Of a stretch of 64,000 nt of DNA, positions 47,501 to 59,799 are shown one piece after another. The stretch is from Cannabis sativa (Eukaryota; Streptophyta; Magnoliopsida; Rosales; Cannabaceae). The number at the start of each line of letters is the position of its first letter. Position 1 is the first letter of the stretch. The DNA lies in contig NC_083610.1 in NCBI RefSeq assembly GCF_029168945.1, positions 75,011,580-75,075,579 on the forward strand. Reading direction: 5' to 3'. The notes below the pieces were generated by a model, which did not search any database, was not told the origin of the DNA, and worked only from the letters and a program-made list of their open reading frames with translations. The position numbers and the translations under genes were made by a program.

Positions 47501-50500
47501 ACAAACTTGGCATTTTCATGTTCTTGAAGCCTTAAATTTCCCCCCAACAAGTGTGGCTTAACTTTTCTCCCAACAAGTGTAAGTCTAGCAATGTTCTCAA
47601 AATTGATATGTGAACTAGTTTGCATTTGCATCCTTTTGTCTCTTGAGTAATTCTTTGGTTGAGGGCTGCATGGAAATTTGTTCCCATATTGACTTTTAGA
47701 GTGCTTGTGTATTTCACAAGTTTCAATGAAATTGAACCACCAACAATAATATATGGACATCCAACTACACCAAATAAGCCCCTTGTTGATGCTGTATTCG
47801 CTCACAACAAAAATCCAGCTTGTAATTGGAGCAACCACCATCGAAGTAGACACTGAAATTCTTTGGAGACAAGTAGAACTAACAAAATCAAACGATTTTG
47901 TTAAAGGGTTGCCCAAAGGACAAGGCTGAACACTTGTTTGTCGATTCACATCAGAAAACACCAAGTAGTTGTTCATCTCCCTTTCTACCTTAGTCTGTCG
48001 TTTTTAAGAGTTCTAGGTCAGAAAGATTGCACTAGTTGCAAATTTTTGTAACACAAATTAGCGAAGGATATTACAAAGAAAGGTTACTGCAATACTAAGA
48101 AGCTTTGCTACCGTCTTTTCGAAGGGAGTTTGGAACTTATTCACCAATCCTTCATATAGGAGTGCCATCAAATCCTGCAAGGGATCATCACTCCATTCGA
48201 CTACATGTCAACGATTAAACATGATTACAAAATTCTACATGTTCTTGATTGGTTCTTGTTCCTCCACCATTTGAAACCAATGCCAAGCAACTTTTATGTG
48301 GCATTCTTTTGTAGCAATGACCTTGCTTTCAATAATTTGATGGAGGTGAAATATTCTTCAACACTAGTCACCCACTCAAATGGATCATCTCCATTAAACG
48401 AGTAACATTGCTATGGTCGACTGCATTGGTACCAATTTGAAAGACCCTAGAGATTAATCTTCATTGATATAAATATCATTGTTACAATATGCTAAGTTTT
48501 TAAGTCACTGATCCCCCTAAAAGAGTTTTACTCTATCAAAACACACAATAGTGAACTCTCTAAGAGAGATAAGCCTCACTTATATACTAGGCTACACAAC
48601 TAAAGAAAAGGATCAACACAACAACTCTATAAAAGATGTATAACTCGACCACTTGAAAAAAATGAACAACTCAGTAGTTAGTACATTAATCATACTAACT
48701 CTATTCTTGTGACTAATTTTTGAGGCCTAACACTCTCACATGCATCGTATTGCTTTCTCATAACATTGTTTTGTTTTTCTAGGAACTTGCAACTCTTATT
48801 CTTATTCATGTGTAAACATCCTTGAAATTTAGTTTGGAGAATATACCATTGACAACCTTGAGCTCAAGATCCAGCTACTTTGATTATATCTCAACAATTT
48901 TGTTACTTAGGACTTGAGACAAGGATTATCATAAAATTCATGAACTTATATATTGAGGGGTGTGCATTTATCGGTTTGAGTAGGTTGTCCAACTGGCCAA
49001 TCAAAATTCAAGTTGTACTTTTACAATTTGTAACCTGTTATTTTGAAATTGTGTCCAAACTGACTGGTAGATTTTGATATATTGTTTAAGGAAATTTAAA
49101 CTAGAAAAAAAAAAAAAACAAATTATCTGTACATACATAAAATGAGTGTTCAAAAATTAATTAAAAAATATGAAAGATTGTGCATATTGTGTTACATGTT
49201 ATATTTATCTATGATTAAAACTAGAAAAGTATTTAAATTAATCTTGATCGGTCGGGTTGTGTTGTGTTGTTTGGGCATATTCGAATCAACAACCAACCCA
49301 GTAAATTCATTGGCAGTTTATTAATGTACTTTAGTTGTTTGGGTAAAAAAAATATTTTGTCTTTCTAGTTAAATTTGGTAGTGTTGTAAAAATATATGCT
49401 CACCTGTGCTGAACCAATTATTTAGGGGATGCCATTAAGTGGAAGACCTAATTAATAGTTATTATGTTCTTATCCTGTATTTATTGTCAGCCTTGGGATG
49501 ATCAAATGCGAAATGCGTATGAACAAGGAACACTTGTTTTACTCCAGAATTTGGATCCTTCCTATACTAAAGAAGAAGTAAAGGTAATGTCAGCACTGGT
49601 TTCTTTTGGGTGATCTTATCTTCCGTAGATTGTGATGCAGAATACATATTTGTTGATTACATTGCTGTAAATCCTTTTTAACAGAATTCATCAGATCATC
49701 TGTATGATTGGTCATTGTTTTATGTTGATAAATTAGTATTGAATTGTTGTGTTTATCCAAGAGGGTTAACTCAAACGGTGAGGCATATGGTTTCTTCCCA
49801 TAAGGCCTTTGGTTCAAGCCCCTCGTAGGTGGATACCATAGCAATTGCCATGGTTTTATAGTCCCCAAATAGTGTTGGGTTAGGTGGGCCTTGTTTTTTT
49901 TCTTCTCAAAAAAGAGAAAGAAAGAAATGTAAGGATCTTTGAAGATTAAGTCCATACAGCAGAAGATTTGTGGGAGAAGCTCAAATTTTGGGTTGCAGCT
50001 TGAGTTTATAAGGCTAAAGCATTTGAGGGGCTATCCTTCCTAGACCTTAGCATAGAGTGGGGATGCATTCTGCACTAAATTTTATTGTTTTTTTTTCTTA
50101 GTATACTCTGCCTTGATAAGTCGACTGTGCTGAGCAACAGAGTTTTTTTTAGCTTACTTCATAGCATTTCTTTCTCTATTGCTGTATCTCCCTAATTTTA
50201 ATGGTTGTTACCGCGGTTTCCCTCTGCCATATGTGAGGCTTCCTAATAAATTCGGGAGGTAGTCAGTCACGGACATTAAAAACTTTTTTTGCAAAAGCAT
50301 ATATTTTTTGCCTGGCCAGATTATCACTTATTAGCTTGACCAAGCTATTTGTTTGTCGAGGTTTCATTTGATAATTGACAATTTTTCTCATGTTTGTAAT
50401 TATTTATTAATACATTTTTGGCTATTGTGTGGCATGGTTTTAACGCAAGTTGCGAATACATTTTATTGCAAAAGCATATATTTTTTGCCTGGCATGATTA

Positions 50501-53500
50501 TCACTTCCTTAATTGCTTGACTTAGCTATTTGTGTGTCGAGGTCTCATTTAATAATTGACATTTTTTTTTCTCATGGTTGTAACTATTTATTAATACATT
50601 TTAGGATATTGTGTGGCATGGTTTCAAAGCAAATTGCGAAGCAAAGATGATCCAACGGAGAATGATTTCTAGTCCATATTCTGGTATGAGATGATTGGCT
50701 TCATACCTATATAAATGATGATTTTCCTCTTTTAGGCTTTAAGACCTGCTAGTCAATTTTGTTTCACACTATTAAGCTTTGAGATGTATTGCATGACACA
50801 AGTATTGTTTCTCACAACTACTCAGCTGAAGCATTTTTCTTGTTTTTCTGTTTTTATATACTCATGCTTGTCTTGTTGTAGGTCAAGCTTTTGTTATTTT
50901 CAAGCAAAAGGACATAGCGGAGCGGGTGGTTAAAAAATTAGATGAGGGTTGTTTGCTATTATCGAATGGGAGGTATGCATGTACATAATTTCTATAATCA
51001 ATAATTTGGTATAGTAATATTCATAGCCTTGTTCTTTTTAAATATATGTTAGAAATATTTATCTCAGCTCGATAGATTATATGTGTCGTTTCAGGTTTCT
51101 TTTTCCTTCTTCTATGGTGGAAGGCCATCTTATTTGTGATGGTTGCGCTTTCATTATATAAAGAAAGTATTTTCAAAAAAAAAAAATTATATAAAGAAAG
51201 TATGACTAGGAATAGAGAAACTTATCATTTTGCAATTAAAAAAGGAAAAAGTGCGGGGAGGGGAGCAAGATGTCTGTCCAAGTTAAGATAAACAATACAA
51301 ACATAAATGATCAAATAAGCAATACTATTAAATTTATAGAATTTAAATCTTAAATTCTTTAAAAGAAAATGAACTTTGTCACAAAATCATTAATAGTTTG
51401 TGGCACACTTGAGTTCATTTAATGAAAGCATGGATGTTTGTTTGTCAAACTCCAATGGCTATCACTTTCACAAGGTTGTCGGACCTTGAATTTGTCCTAC
51501 TCTTGAATTTTAAATCCTTTTCATGATGAACTCAAAATGTTGACTTAATTGGTGAAGAAAAAGTGTAGGGAGTTCATTTCGAGGCAGTTCGGGGTGATTA
51601 ATGGGATAACAATTGAAATAGTGTATCCTTTTCCCTTTTCTAAGCTTATTTTGGTTTATGAGTCGGTCAAATGTCTTTGCGTGTTAAAATTCTTGGAAGC
51701 TCAATTATCAATTTGGATCCCGCATTTTCATATGTTATGTAAAAAGAGCACTAAGCTTGGTACGGAAGTCCTTTCTAGTCTTTTCATACTTTTTCCTTCT
51801 ATCCTAAAACAATACGTCTTTCTCTCGTGTTCTCTTGACCACATTTCTTCAAGCAAACACTTTAAGAAAAAGAGCTTTGAAGCCTTACATTTTGGAGAAC
51901 ATGCAAATGAGTCTTGGCTTCTCTCTCACAAGATGTGACATGGAATTTCTTATTGTCCCTTCATTAACTACTTCTATTTGATAATTTGTGTTTTAAAACT
52001 TGTTTATAGTACTTTGGGTGCTTGAGTAATGTTTTGTTTACACATTGCAGGCCTCTTGTAGGTAGATTAGGAACTCCTTGCTTCCCAGAAGGAAAGCGAA
52101 CATTATTCTATGGCCATATTGCTATCGATAAGCTTCGATACCAGATGCCGCGGGAGCAGGTAGAGCAGTTAATCTTATTCTCTTGTACACAAATACTTGC
52201 AAGTGTGCGTTTGTACTATCAAATTTTTTTGTTCGAGTAAGTTATCATTTCAATTTCTCGAACAATTATAGAAAGCCCTGGTGGGAGAATTGGAAGGGGA
52301 GAAAAGGAATGGAAAGTCTCCATGATAAAGAAAAGTATTTGGAAAAGAACCTAGTCTATCACTCCCTCTCAAATGATTTAAAAATAATCCTCTGATTCGT
52401 GACTAGCAATAAGTACACCTCAGGAAATGGAAACCCAATATAAAATAAGCTTGTATTATTCAAGAATGAAAAACAATGGCAATAAGAAATATAAACCACT
52501 AGAGATTTGAGAGCCTGGCCTTTCACGACAATTCGCAAAATTGTCACGATCTCTTCTCTACCACTATTCTATTTATTGCAGCCACAAAGCAATAACTAAC
52601 TAAAGCCTCTCTCCCCTCATAGTACCCGTTTCCCTCAGCCACATGTCACTTAGTCCCCATTCTATTATTCTTTCTTACATAAGTGTGTTTAACCAATGGG
52701 CTATCATTTACCCCTTTATGGACATTGAGTAGCTCAAATTTTCCCATGAGTTTGGAAGTGCTTCTATGTGAAAAGGACTTCCAACTCACCATTCGCATTG
52801 TAACTAAGATCTTCCACAACCTTGAGTTCAACATGCCATTCATGATTAGCCTTGAGGACGACATTGAACAATCGAGTCAGAGTCAACTTTTCACAGCTCT
52901 CATCAACATGGATATATGAAAGAGAAGGTGAATATGCATTGATTGGTAGGAGCCAAAATACTGTGGAGACAACATTTCATTATTTCACGATGCTTACGAC
53001 TTAATATGGTATGGTTTGAGCTTGACATAAACCATGTCCCTTAGAGAAATGCACTTCACAATGCTTTTAATCTATCCTTTCCAAAAATTTCCTTCCTAGT
53101 AGATAAGGCTTCCATTTTTGGCATGCTAATACGATGGCTTTAGTTCCCATTTCTAGACAAACGGTTACATCCACTTGGGTAGAACTCACTCCCAAATGCG
53201 CCTAAGAGAGGAGGGTGCCCAAGTAATTATATACCACCAACCAATGCCATACTTAGTTGATGTGTGATCCTAACAACACACTTACCTTGAGAGTAGACGT
53301 CTGTGATGACCCATTCTATTGTGGCCAACCCTGCGGTGGCCCACTTTGGGCTTTTTCCATAGGTTGCTCCTTCTGCAACGTTGGTCCCATTTGAGGGTGC
53401 ATGGCTCTGATACCATTTGTTACACCCACTTGAGTAGATTTCACTCAAAAACTAGCCTAAGAGATGAAGTTACCCAAGTAGTTATTTGCCCACCAACCAA

Positions 53501-55567
53501 TCTCATACTTAGTCGATGTGGGATCCTAACACATACTTCTCACTAACAACTTCCATAAATCCTAGTTCCATGGAATTCATGAGCCATGTCGTGACATGAA
53601 TTTTCAGACGTCCATGAGCTTTCCTTAGTCCATCAATCATCGATTTCACGCATTGAGGTCATTCTAAATAATTCTGACTGTTAAGTTTGTGACATGTAAA
53701 TTGGAATATGTCGCAACCCTGAGTGCTTTCTCCTATCCTTGTACAAGATGGGTTATCTTTGAGATTATACTATTGTTGATCGTACCTCCTCCATTTACTC
53801 CTTTGGTCGGACTTGAAGCATTAGAAGACTTCTTTCATTCAGTCATGGCCCGTTGGTAAGCCATTTAGAACTTCACATTGATACCATTTAAAAATAGGAG
53901 AATGAAAAAATGTTTACTGTTTCTTATTTCTTTAGTCATAAAATATATGAATAAATATAAATGAATACTACCCTATCTTTCCCTAGCAATCTCCTTCCAT
54001 CGAAGAGAATTATTCCCATCAACGAAAGTTTGACATTTGGCCATTTATTGAGAAATACAACAAGTTAATACACCTAAACTAACCACTCCCAAAGAGCATC
54101 AACTCATCACATAGCCAAACAAATCATCTCTCACATAGAATTTCTGTTTTGTTATTAATTGTTTGTAACTATGGTTTTCTTCCACCACAAGGGAGGCTTT
54201 TAATATTTATCGGGAAGGATCCTGTCAATGACAAAAGGATCTTTTCTCTTTTTCAAAAAAAAAAAAACAAATCATCTCTCACAATTCCCCTTCCTTGTAA
54301 CATAAGATAACCAGTAAAGGATAACAACCCCAACAAAACTTATCCCTACAATATCGTCTACAAAGACCAATATTCTCCTAATCTCTCATTCTGTTACTTT
54401 ACTATTTACCCTTTTTAGTGTTGGTGAAGTGAATCGCTTTGGGAATCTATCGTTATCTCCCAATTGTTAACATTGTCATTTAGGTGAAAATTGGTAATTG
54501 TTAATGGAGAGCATCAAAATTTCTCACACTGCCTTAAACTCAAGCTGGTCCTTTTACTGGATCAACACTTCCTTTCCAACTCAAGCTTGTCTAAACTAAG
54601 ACACATGAAAAACTAGATGCACTATTTAAGTTGGTGTTCTCAATCTATTTTTTGTTTTGTTGAAGCATTTCCCAATCCAACGATAACTTCATACCCTAAC
54701 CTATGTTGGTACTCCATTCTATATGAACAATTGCTCTAATCACTTATTCTCTTGATCGGTTTGTAACTTTTCTTCCGAGCAAGTATGTCCACTTTTGTAT
54801 AGCCAAAAGTATGGTCATATTTTATTTTACTCTCATCGAGTGTTTGAATAAAATAAGCATTCAACAATCTCTGGATAGCCTGCATTTAAAGAAGCCCTAA
54901 TCGTTACCTTGAAGCATTTGTTTCTGTGATGATTTGCTGACAAGAGTTTGGTAGAGCTAGAAGGAAGTTGATGGCTTTCTTAAGCTTTTTGAAAGCAACA
55001 ATGGCTTCAGGGGCTCCATATATCCTTTCTTAGCAGCCTGTGACTCCCACGAAACTTAAGGCCTTAAAAGATGTTGGTAGCTAATGCATCATGTAGGATT
55101 GTTGCGCAAAATAAATATTTTTATTATGAAATGTGATTATACATTGTTTGGATGCTAATTTTATTTGCCTCCTCTAGTAAATCAGATTTTTATTAGCTCC
55201 AGGAATTACGAAGATTAAATGTTTATATTTATTTATTTAATACGTGTTTTATTGGGTGTGTGGCGTGGACCAGAGAGATGCTGTGTCTACTTCACATTGT
55301 TCTCAGCCTAATACATATGAATATGATATGGCAATGGAGTGGATCTTACTACATGAAAGATCAGACTTTCTCTGGAAGAAGTTGTTTTGGGTATTGAATT
55401 TGCTCAAAATCATTTTTTATGCAGTGAACTATTGGAATCTGCTTTTTTACCTTAGTTTGTAATTGTATTATTTGCTGAAATTGAGTTTTTCTCTAAACTA
55501 GGAACAAGAACAGGAGATGAGAAAACTAAAGAAGAAACTCAAAGCTGGAAATAAACTGATGTTGTGA
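44541..55567 (+). CDS. ASI1: BAH and RRM domain protein, ASI1/IBM2/SG1-like
   Basis: Nuclear chromatin/RNA factor by its architecture: in Arabidopsis ASI1 (IBM2, SG1) binds intronic heterochromatin and RNA and lets transcripts be completed past it. Coding exons: 44541-44885, 45535-45703, 45806-46506, 46918-46944, 49491-49583, 50605-50683, 50882-50972, 52051-52159, 55274-55390, 55502-55567, all GT..AG and in phase, about 598 residues; a non-coding first exon ends at 43624. Residues ~27-165 are the BAH domain (VQFYGSFTYDGVEYFLYDSV, LWFFRPREISRF, VVCVSKDSRNPQP, ADYIFCRTLDV). The third coding exon is a Ser/Lys/Asp-rich linker with a basic patch (RPSKKSKL). Residues ~426-510 are an RRM-like fold (GTLVLLQNLDPSYTKEEV, GQAFVIFKQKDIAERVV), followed by GKRTLFYGHIAIDKL, the conserved HCSQPNTYEYDMAMEW stretch and a Lys-rich coiled end. 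Introns hold several transposons. The 27-nt exon (46918) is the least certain. Confidence 0.9.
47065..48730 (-). mobile_element. Old Ty3-type element remnant in the 2.5-kb intron
   Basis: Two diverged direct repeats, about 47070-47310 and 48455-48715, share phrases such as ATCTTC..TTGATATA, AAAAGAGTTTTA and AACAAGCCTCGC/GATAAGCCTCAC. Next to the right copy, on minus, is TTGGTACCAATGC, like a tRNA-Met primer site. Next to the left is CTTGAGGACAAGGTGAATGTTGG, the plant Ty3 end-of-pol phrase (LEDKV). 48390-48010 on minus has broken gag-like reading (FEWVTSVEEYF). Inserted antisense to the host gene. Confidence 0.6.
49757..49905 (+). mobile_element. tRNA-derived SINE in an intron of the ASI1-like gene
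   Basis: It has an A box-like TTAACTCAAACGGTGAGG (49766) and a B box GGTTCAAGCC (49811), the spacing of a tRNA-type RNA polymerase III promoter. It ends in CTTGTTTTTTTTCTTCTC, like the poly-T tail of plant SINEs. Length about 150 bp. Flanking duplications were not established. Confidence 0.65.
50291..50640 (+). repeat. 177-bp tandem duplication of intron end plus start of an ASI1-like exon
   Basis: GCAAAAGCATATATTTTTTG begins at 50291 and again at 50468. The first copy includes a diverged version of the start of the exon at 50605 (ATTGTGTGGCATGGTTTTAA at about 50424). Its acceptor is mutated: TTTTGGC in place of TTTTAGG. The second copy carries the true acceptor and exon. Confidence 0.85.
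52390..53162 (-). other. Retroelement-derived intron sequence, not resolved
   Basis: 52396-52620 reads like the end of an LTR (repeated short words, CACGATCTCTTCTCTACCAC), and 52640-52870 may be decayed coding on minus. I could not define element borders. The 3.1-kb host intron runs 52160-55273. Confidence 0.35.
53163..53531 (-). mobile_element. TRIM (miniature LTR retrotransposon) in an intron
   Basis: Direct repeats 53163-53275 and 53418-53531 (about 114 bp, TTACACCCACTTGAGTAGA.. ending GATCCTAACA). Right inside the second, on minus, is TGGTATCAGAGCCATGCAC, an excellent tRNA-Met primer site 2 bp from the repeat. The interior is only about 140 bp. Flanks CAAAC and CATAC are a near target duplication. 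The repeats differ at many positions, so it is old. Confidence 0.75.
53532..55273 (-). other. Remaining intron with Ty3 fragments
   Basis: On minus, AAATGGTATCAATG at about 53882 is another tRNA-Met-type primer site, and about 55020-54940 reads AFKKLKKAINFLLALPN, the start of a Ty3 RNase H domain. No continuous element or ORF. Confidence 0.45.
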
Positions 55568-56664
55568 ACTTGGTCTTATTGGTAAGCTTTCTGTCTAAAT
55601 AAATCGTACACGTCCATACTTCATATTATCCCAAATCTGTAGGGTCTACTCTACCAGCCCACACTTATCCCCTCTAGCATCTATCTATGCGTTAAATACT
55701 TGTGCATATAATTTTCTGTATGTAATGGCACATTGAAATCTTTCACTCTTGAATTCTGGTACTCCATGCTCCAGGTTTTATTTTTACTGTTAGATTGGAA
55801 ATCATGAGGCTTAAACCCCCTTTCTTTCGTAACTGTTTTTTGTCTGGGAGACTCAACTACGATGATTTTCACTCCATAAGATGTTCTAGTACATAATCGG
55901 TAACATTCTGACCTTTGTTTTCTTTTGAGCAAATCGTTTTTACTAAGACATTAGTGTTATTATCTCAAATAGCTAGGTGAATGCATTTAATAATCTACAT
56001 AGATTTTTGTATATTGTTCTTGAAAACTATGTTCTCACCCTTTGCAGGAGTAGGTATAATATTTTGACAATATCCCTTGACGGACGAGCTTTTACGTAAG
56101 TTCCCTGTTTTTTTTGTGGCCTCCATGCTTCATCTATTGTTGAAGCATGCTTTTCTTTGTCAATAACTGAAACTGGTTCGAGTAGTTTGATATAGTTTTT
56201 CACTCCATGACGTGTAGATAATTTAGTGCACAAAGGATGTTTAGAAGTTTTGTATAGTCATATTGATAGATATCTTGGTTTCGTAATGAAAAAGCTTTTT
56301 CTATTACCTTACTATCGTTGAGAGCGACTTTAAGACAAAACTCAGTACGGTAGTACAAGTAAGAAATAAATTGGTCTTTTCATTGCTAAGCCTGATTATT
56401 GAGTACTGCTATGGGGCACTAAGGTGCCTAGCACCACTATGAGGTGGCGTCCTATAATTAGTTAATAGTTTTTTATAATCTTTATTAAAATAAAATAAGT
56501 GGGACTCGATATTAAATTATACTAAGAGCGGTATTACACTTCACAAGATGCTATCACCTCTTTAGCATTACATTTCAACCACTTATTTGAAAAATTGGAC
56601 CAGTTGTCTATAGTGTATGAGGTTATTTTACAAAGTTTTTTTTTTGAAATTAATTTTACAAAGA
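55568..56664 (+). other. 3' region of the ASI1-like gene, possible spliced 3' UTR
   Basis: Just after the stop a donor-like TTG-GTAAGC (55580) is followed by an acceptor-like CTTTGCAG (56047) and another donor-like TTTAC-GTAAGT (about 56095), so the 3' untranslated region may be spliced. No coding frame and no certain polyadenylation signal. Confidence 0.35.
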
Positions 56665-56673
56665 ATTATTAAA

Positions 56674-57263
56674 GGGATATTTGCGGCAAAAGTCTTCTAA
56701 AAGTTTACCTTGGTACAGATTAATTTCCAACTTCAAAAAATAGCGGCAATAGTCCTCAAAGTTGAATGTTTTGTAAGTCTGTTAGTTCCAACTTGAACAG
56801 ATCCGTTTACTTATTCAAAATTGTCACGTGCCAAATTATTAATGGTCTAAATTATAATTTTAATTTTAAAAAAAAAATTATAATAAAAATAAATAAATAA
56901 ATAAATTATTTAAAAATTATTATTATTTTTTTCTTTTTCATCTTCATCTCCAACCACATGTCGATTCCCACCACCAGCCACTCCAACCCTCATGGTAGCC
57001 ACCCCAACCCTCACGACAGCCACGCCACTGGTCCGTTTTGCCAATGCTTGAGAACCTCAAAATACTAGATTTCTCTCTCATTCTCCCTCTCCTTGATCGT
57101 GCTGGAGCTTGGAATGTTTTTCCACTGCCGACGAGATTTGAGTAGACAAGCTCATTGCTGCCCATAAAAATTCAAATAAATAAAAAAAAGTTTAGATCCA
57201 AAGCCCATTATCAACCACGAACTCAGAACTCGTCGAACACCGAGTCTGATAAACTCAAGCCCT

Positions 57264-57332
<69 letters not shown>

Positions 57333-57884
57333 AATAAAAAATTTAAAATATACCTTGGAGTTTTAGTGATGGGAATCTCAAATCTGTGGTCACCTAGGCG
57401 AGACAGAGAGAAAATGAAGCGGAGACGATTAGGCAGAGAGAAAGAATGTCAAACCTTCAAGTTTTGGAGCCATTGAGCTTGTTGTTGGAGCCGGAGGAGA
57501 GTACAACTCTACCATATGGGTTAGGGTTGGTGTGGCCGGAGGCAGAAGATGAAGTGGGGTGGGGGTGGTGTAGCTGGAGGTAGAAGATGAAGTGGGTGTG
57601 GGTGTGGTATGGCTGAAGGTAGAAGTCAATGGAGAAAAAAAGAAAAAATAATGAAAAGAAAAAAAAATATTTTAAAAAGTATATTTTTTTTAATTTAAAA
57701 TTATTTTTTAGACCAATAATATTTTAACAAGTGGCAATTTTGAATAAGTTAACGGAACAGTTAAGCTTAGGATTAACGGACTTACACAAAAGTTGACCTT
57801 GGGGATTATTGCTGCTATTTTTAAAGGTTGGGGACTAATTTGCATCAAAGTAAACTTTTAGAGGATTTTTGCCGCAAATTTTTC
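56674..57884. mobile_element. Non-autonomous MULE with GC-rich cargo
   Basis: Inverted ends (GGGATATTTGCGGCAAAAGT on the left; complement near 57850-57884 on the right) extend about 200 bp. A perfect 9-bp target duplication ATTATTAAA lies at 56665-56673 and 57885-57893. 1211 bp. The middle (56940-57630) is much richer in GC than the ends and includes CACCACCAGCCACTCC-type sequence and a long AG microsatellite, as in Pack-MULEs that carry gene fragments. I do not recognise the source gene. No transposase. Confidence 0.88.
57265..57329. repeat. AG microsatellite
   Basis: Uninterrupted (AG)n of 65 bp inside the small MULE. Confidence 0.98.
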
Positions 57885-57893
57885 ATTATTAAA

Positions 57894-58699
57894 ATTACTC
57901 AAACTGCAAAATGGCATTAAAAAATAGGCTATAATGCTATGGCATTATGTTAACAACGGAAATAAAAACATTTTTATTATATTTTTTAAATTATAAAATA
58001 AATCAATATTCTGGATCCATTTTTATTGTCCCAAAAAACAAGATGTTGGCGGTAGTGAGTTGAGGGGATGGAAGATCGAGGTGGTCGGAGAGATTATAAT
58101 TGTGGTATGAGTTTTATAGTACCATGAGGGATTGTTGGCTGTAGTTCTTCTTTCAGCTTGTCTATATTCTCAACAATTGATTATCTTAAGATCTTTACGT
58201 ACGACTATGAGTTGTTGCAAGCCAGTCAACAAAATTTTGTGAAGATAGACTTCAGTGCTCTGGAGAGAAGGGAATTTGTTTTCATAAAAAGAAGTGTTTG
58301 AAATTAATCTTATACTATTTACATTTTCAGTAAAGATATCCTTTTATATTGATAAAGTAAATTATTATGCTCGTAAATGTTGTAATCATAATTGCTTTGA
58401 TTACTCGTACTGATAACCTTAGAGTATCAGACTAGGTTGAAGTGCAAGATGACTTTAATTCAAAAATAGGGTAATTTATAAGTACTAACTTCATATCTAA
58501 ATAGAAGCAGACGACTATTTATTTGGTCTAGTCTTTAAATTCCAATGCAATAACTAGAATTATTCACTATGATGGCAAAAAGAAATACTCAACTTCATTA
58601 TTAAGAAGACAAATAGTCTAACATCATAAATATAAACTCAGAACATCACTTCTATTAAAAGTTTTGGAAAAGAATAAGAAGTTTTAGCAAAATTATGAG
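57894..58699. other. Intergenic DNA, nothing recognised
   Basis: 58030-58260 is somewhat GC-richer but has no open frame longer than about 40 codons. No repeat ends seen. Confidence 0.4.
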
Positions 58700-58936
58700 C
58701 TATTCTCTTAGTAGAATGATACACAAATAATAAAGAGATTTTGCTCTTACAATTAAATAAATGCCTACAATCATATTAACAACTAAACTAAAAGGAGAGG
58801 TTATTGTTAATTGACTGCGAATGGCCTCAATCGCCATTAGGCAATCTGTCTCAAGAACCATCATCAACCAACTTTTATCCTTGATCGAGCTAAGAGCCTT
58901 TTGAATCCCCATAATCCTAGTCAACTCAGGCGCCAT
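58700..58936 (-). pseudogene. LINE RNase H-like fragment
   Basis: Minus strand reads MGIQKALSSIKDKSW, VLETDCLMAIEAIRSQ: the same LINE-type RNase H region as 42608-42964 (KEALSWI.., LETDSL). It loses the frame before the N..AH.LAR end, and no A-tail was found. Confidence 0.6.
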
Positions 58937-59283
58937 GCTTCCATACTAACATACAGTACGAGCTTCAATTAAGTAGCTCAGGTGATCACGAGCTACCATA
59001 CCAACACCGAACTAAGTAGTCTCAACAAACAATGCAACATTAATATTCATCTTGATTATTTTTTTCAACATTGTAATTTTAGTACAAGTTACAATGATAA
59101 AATGTTTGGAATACAACCATTCCAAACAATTTTTTTTTATCTAGTCCTAAAGCTCTGACACGAGCTGATGACGTCCATGCATCACTTGTATGAAAGTAAG
59201 TACCATCCTGTCAAAGATATGTTTTTTTCCCAAGCTTGAAGCAAGAATAGGAATAAATGAAGCCCACCGATCATGGCACTGCA

Positions 59284-59375
59284 CTGATCGGAAGAGTGTC
59301 AAAGAATTTTTGAGGACCTAAAGCAGGCAGTGATTGATGACACTGTATTGCAACTGCCAGATCACACGGATCTCA
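59284..59375 (+). pseudogene. Ty3 RNase H start fragment
   Basis: Plus strand reads EECQRIFEDLKQAVIDDTV then LQLPDHTDL, the beginning of the Ty3 RNase H domain (F..LK.A....VL.LPD). A small remnant, directly followed by a LINE piece on the other strand. Confidence 0.6.
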
Positions 59376-59784
59376 AAAAATCTTTTTATCTAGTTCTAAA
59401 GCTCTCTTAGACAACATATGAGCTACTACATTTAGATTTCTAGCCACATAATTAAGAGAAACATTTAGAAAATTAAACAAAAGAGATGCTAACATCCAGC
59501 AACATATCTGACAATGAGGATTTATCCTTCCACTTATGTCTAATTTTATTAATAATAACTTGACAATCATTCTCAACTTCTATTATTGGAAGTTCAATGA
59601 CAAAACACCATTTTAAGGCTACTTTTAAAGCTAAAGCTTCAGCAACAATGTGAGCTACTAAACTTGATGTTGGAAATGAAAGTTCAACAACTTCTTCACC
59701 TCTACTATTCTTAACAATAGCTCTAATACCAATTCTTCTATTTTTCACATATGTTGTTGCATCACCAACTGTAAGAAGCATCAT
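59376..59784 (-). pseudogene. LINE RNase H-like fragment
   Basis: Two overlapping minus-strand frames give VAHIVAEALALKVALKW, IEVENDCQVIINKI and, after a frameshift near 59475, NYVARNLNVVAHMLSKRAL. These are the successive motifs of a plant RNase H-like domain (AEALA.., E.D....I, R..N..AH.L). Disabled by the frameshift. Confidence 0.7.
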
Positions 59785-59799
59785 TTAGTTCTAAAGCAT

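Noticed and set aside
53163..53531. Cassandra-type TRIM with 5S rRNA promoter
   Set aside because: The repeats contain no recognisable 5S internal promoter sequence.
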